Source: an uncultured Collinsella sp. (GTDB lineage: Bacteria; Actinomycetota; Coriobacteriia; Coriobacteriales; Coriobacteriaceae). Taken from it: DNA of 64,000 nucleotides. A model generated the notes under the pieces. That model was not told the DNA's origin. It saw nothing but the letters and a program-made list of their open reading frames with translations, and did not search any database. This document shows, piece after piece, positions 61,859 through 64,000 of this stretch. Position 1 is the stretch's first letter; every line of letters begins with the position of its first letter. The position numbers were made by a program, and so were the translations under genes. The stretch is from assembly GCA_934668875.1 (NCBI GenBank), contig CAKUON010000006.1:62001-126000 (forward strand), read 5' to 3'.

Positions 61859-62887
61859 TTAGTTGTGTTTAGCAAGCTCGAGCACACTGCCCTTAACGAT
61901 AAGCTCCGGCTCCAGAACGACCTCTTCGGCACGCCTGCCGCCCCTACCGGCAAGACGCTTGGACATGCAGCCAAAAGCATGCTCCGCAAGGACACCAGGG
62001 TCCTGCTCAATCGCGGTCAGCGCCGGCTCAAAGAGAACGTCGGCCGCCGAGTTGTCATAGCTCACCACCGAGATATCGCCCGGGATGCTCTTCCCCATCT
62101 CGTGCAAGCGCTTGAGCAAACCGAGGGCAATGTTATCCGAGCTTGCGAACACGGCAGTGGCGTCAGTTGCGAGCACCGCCTCCGAGGCCTCGTATGCGCT
62201 CGGAATGTAGTACTCGCTCTCAAACTCCAAACGTGCGTCGATCGGCAGGCCAACCTCACGCAGCGCGCGCTCATAGCCGGCAAGTCGCTTGCGACCCGTA
62301 TTGGAACGGCGTGCGTTAACCAAGCAGGCGATGCGACGGTGACCTTGCTCGATCAGATAGCGGGTGGCCATGTAGCCGCCCATCTCGTGATCGAACATCA
62401 CCTTGTCGCACTCGAGCCCCTCAATGGCACGGTCGACCATTACCGCCGGGATGGGCAGGTGGCTGACTTCTTCGCGCAGGGCGCGGTCGTCGGAGAACTC
62501 GTCACCCACCACCAGAAAGACGCCATCAACGCCGCGCGTCACCAGCTGGCGCAGCAGCTCCAGATCGTCATCGGCGCTTCCGCCCGAGCTGGTAATGAAG
62601 AGCGCATAGCCGTCCTCACGGCAGCGCTTTTCCAGGCTACCGGCGAGCGAGGCAAAAAAGCGGCTCTCGATGTTAGGGACGATAAGGCCCAGCGTGCGCG
62701 ACTCGCGCATGACCAGGCTGCGCGCAATCTGGTTGGGAACATAGTGGTTGCGCGCCGCGACCTCTTTGATGAGCTTGCGGTTTTCTTCCGAGATGCGACA
62801 GGGCCGATTATTAAGAACAAGCGAGACCGACGAGGGGGAAAGCCCCACCTCCTGGGCGATCTGCTTGAGGGTGACTTTGTTGGCCAT
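61859..62887 (-). CDS. LacI-family transcriptional regulator, probable xfp repressor
   Basis: 342 residues. N-terminal helix-turn-helix and hinge (TLKQIAQEVGLSPSSVSLVLNN, ARSLVMRESRTLGLIVPN), then a periplasmic-binding-protein-like sensor (VDGVFLVVGDEF, ATRYLIEQGHRRIACL, SSDNIALGLLKRLHE, SVVSYDNS). GGAAGGAG precedes the ATG. It lies directly upstream of xfp on the same strand, with the operator pair between them, so it probably controls xfp in response to a sugar or sugar phosphate. Confidence 0.9.
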   Translation of the reverse strand: MANKVTLKQIAQEVGLSPSSVSLVLNNRPCRISEENRKLIKEVAARNHYVPNQIARSLVMRESRTLGLIVPNIESRFFASLAGSLEKRCREDGYALFITSSGGSADDDLELLRQLVTRGVDGVFLVVGDEFSDDRALREEVSHLPIPAVMVDRAIEGLECDKVMFDHEMGGYMATRYLIEQGHRRIACLVNARRSNTGRKRLAGYERALREVGLPIDARLEFESEYYIPSAYEASEAVLATDATAVFASSDNIALGLLKRLHEMGKSIPGDISVVSYDNSAADVLFEPALTAIEQDPGVLAEHAFGCMSKRLAGRGGRRAEEVVLEPELIVKGSVLELAKHN

Positions 62888-63070
62888 CTCGCTCCTTCCG
62901 GGTTTACGCGCAATCTCTTGAAAGTATAGCGACTACCCCTCTACCTCGGTGATAAACACTTTACCAATCCGGTGGACGGCTGTTTTATCGCCGCCAGCGC
63001 ACCAAATCCGTCCGGGTGGGGTATATTGCAATCGATTGATGACAACGACCATCAAAAGGCGGATATTCGT

Positions 63071-64000
63071 ATGCACGAGAACGACTTTTTTAACGAGGAC
63101 CTGCTGTGCGCGCTCGCTGGCGTTGCCGGCGAGGACAACGTGCTGATGAGCGAGCCCATGCGCGAGCACACCACGTTTAAGATCGGCGGCCCGGCCGACG
63201 TCTTTGTCACGCCCGATACCGAGCAGGGCCTCGTCGCCACGCTCGATACCTGCTATCGCTGCGACCTGCCACTCACCATCGTGGGCAACGGCTCCGACTT
63301 GCTCGTCGGCGACAAGGGCATCCGCGGCGTCGTCGTAGCGCTGGGCGAGGGCCTCTCCGACATTACGGTCAACGGCACGCACGTCACGGCGGCAGCCGGC
63401 GCCTTGCTTTCCGATGTCGCCGCGGCGGCAGCCGAGGCCGGTCTCACCGGCATGGAGCCCATCTCGGGCATTCCCGGATCGGTCGGCGGCGCCTGCTACA
63501 TGAACGCCGGTGCCTACGGTGCCTGCATGGCCGATGTGCTGGAGTCCGTGCGCGTCTACAAGCCCGCCCGCATGCTTGACGACGGTACCCGCGGCAGCGG
63601 CAACATCATCGAGTTCGATGTCGATGAGCTCAACCTGGGCTATCGCAAGAGCCGCATTGCCGACGACGGTTTCATCGTGCTTTCGGCCACTTTCAATCTC
63701 GCCCCGGGCAACGCCGCGATGATCAAGGCCGACATGGACGACTACCGCCAGCGCCGCGAGGACAAGCAGCCGCTCGACATGCCGAGTGCCGGCTCCACCT
63801 TCAAGCGCCCCGAGGGCCACTTTGCCGGCAAGCTCATCATGGACGCCGGCCTGCGAGGACACGCCATCGGCGGCGCACAGGTGAGCGAGAAGCACTGCGG
63901 CTTCATCGTCAACGCCGACCACGCCACCGCCGCCGATGTCGACGAACTCATCCGCCACATCCAAACAACCGTCAAAGACCAATTCGACGTAGACCTAGAA
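63071..64000 (+). CDS. murB: UDP-N-acetylenolpyruvoylglucosamine reductase, cut by window end
   Basis: NADPH/FAD enzyme making UDP-MurNAc for peptidoglycan. 310 codons are in the window and the frame is open at the end; little seems missing. REHTTFKIGGPADVFV, VGNGSDLLVGDKGI and SGIPGSVGGACYMNAGAYG form the FAD site; GYRKSRI, then PSAGSTFKRPEGHFAGKLI and GAQVSEKHCGFIVN, carry the catalytic Ser and Glu regions of type I/II MurB. AAAGGCGG lies about ten bases before the ATG. It is divergent from lacI. Confidence 0.95.
   Translation, partial: MHENDFFNEDLLCALAGVAGEDNVLMSEPMREHTTFKIGGPADVFVTPDTEQGLVATLDTCYRCDLPLTIVGNGSDLLVGDKGIRGVVVALGEGLSDITVNGTHVTAAAGALLSDVAAAAAEAGLTGMEPISGIPGSVGGACYMNAGAYGACMADVLESVRVYKPARMLDDGTRGSGNIIEFDVDELNLGYRKSRIADDGFIVLSATFNLAPGNAAMIKADMDDYRQRREDKQPLDMPSAGSTFKRPEGHFAGKLIMDAGLRGHAIGGAQVSEKHCGFIVNADHATAADVDELIRHIQTTVKDQFDVDLE

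Overview
This GC-rich window most likely comes from Collinsella or a close relative (class Coriobacteriia, phylum Actinomycetota). The evidence is the gene set and order (yfcE-mazG-eno-divIC-like-ppx, tatAC next to hypAB, a one-piece HisZ-HisG protein, an Xfp phosphoketolase), strong purine-rich ribosome binding sites, and many hairpin repeats at gene ends. The assignment rests on recognition, not on a search. Almost everything is chromosomal housekeeping. I see no prophage, IS transposase, CRISPR array or rRNA operon.

Layout. 1-8.5 kb (mostly minus strand): ricT (cut by the window edge), holB, tmk, a plus-strand zinc-ribbon membrane protein, topA, hypB, hypA, tatC and tatA/B. 8.6-14.8 kb: STAS protein, class I/II aminotransferase, an 84-residue unknown, nhaA, Mn-dependent pyrophosphatase, ROK sugar kinase. 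15.1-21.4 kb: GntR regulator with manA, a PcrA/UvrD helicase, a 2-hydroxyacid dehydrogenase. 21.6-33.9 kb: uppP, uspA, a BceRS-like two-component system, an unknown protein, purH, a GNAT enzyme, a DUF2207 membrane protein, a glutamyl-Q-tRNA synthetase homologue, a phosphoesterase and a small membrane protein. 34-42 kb: a PLD-helicase-DUF3427 protein convergent with a MutT-type Nudix enzyme, a DUF4342 protein, a second two-component system, a VOC protein, an orphan PTS EIIB, a TPR-like protein and tRNA-Leu. 42-49 kb: ppx, divIC-like, eno, mazG, yfcE, a LarC C-terminal protein and a PHP phosphatase. 49-57.3 kb: a nearly complete histidine operon read leftwards (hisZG-D-C-B-H-A-F-I-small ORF-E); the PHP phosphatase beyond its end probably supplies the missing histinol-phosphatase step (histidinol-phosphatase). 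57.8-64 kb: AEC transporter, phosphoketolase under a probable LacI operator pair, the LacI regulator, and the start of murB.

The most striking feature is not a protein. The intergenic DNA holds several families of long, near-perfect hairpins. Three families (16846/17127; 26289/49935; 57569/58826) have two copies each. Within a family, stem sequences differ between copies but pairing is kept by compensatory changes, while particular loop or internal-loop sequences are unchanged. Every copy lies at or just past the stop codon of a gene, in the same orientation relative to that gene. This is the pattern of a structured, mobile 3'-end element acting as RNA or as single-stranded DNA. A further set of shorter REP-like hairpins shares core sequences around GGGGAC, GGGTCAGGTT and GCGGTGAAATAG.
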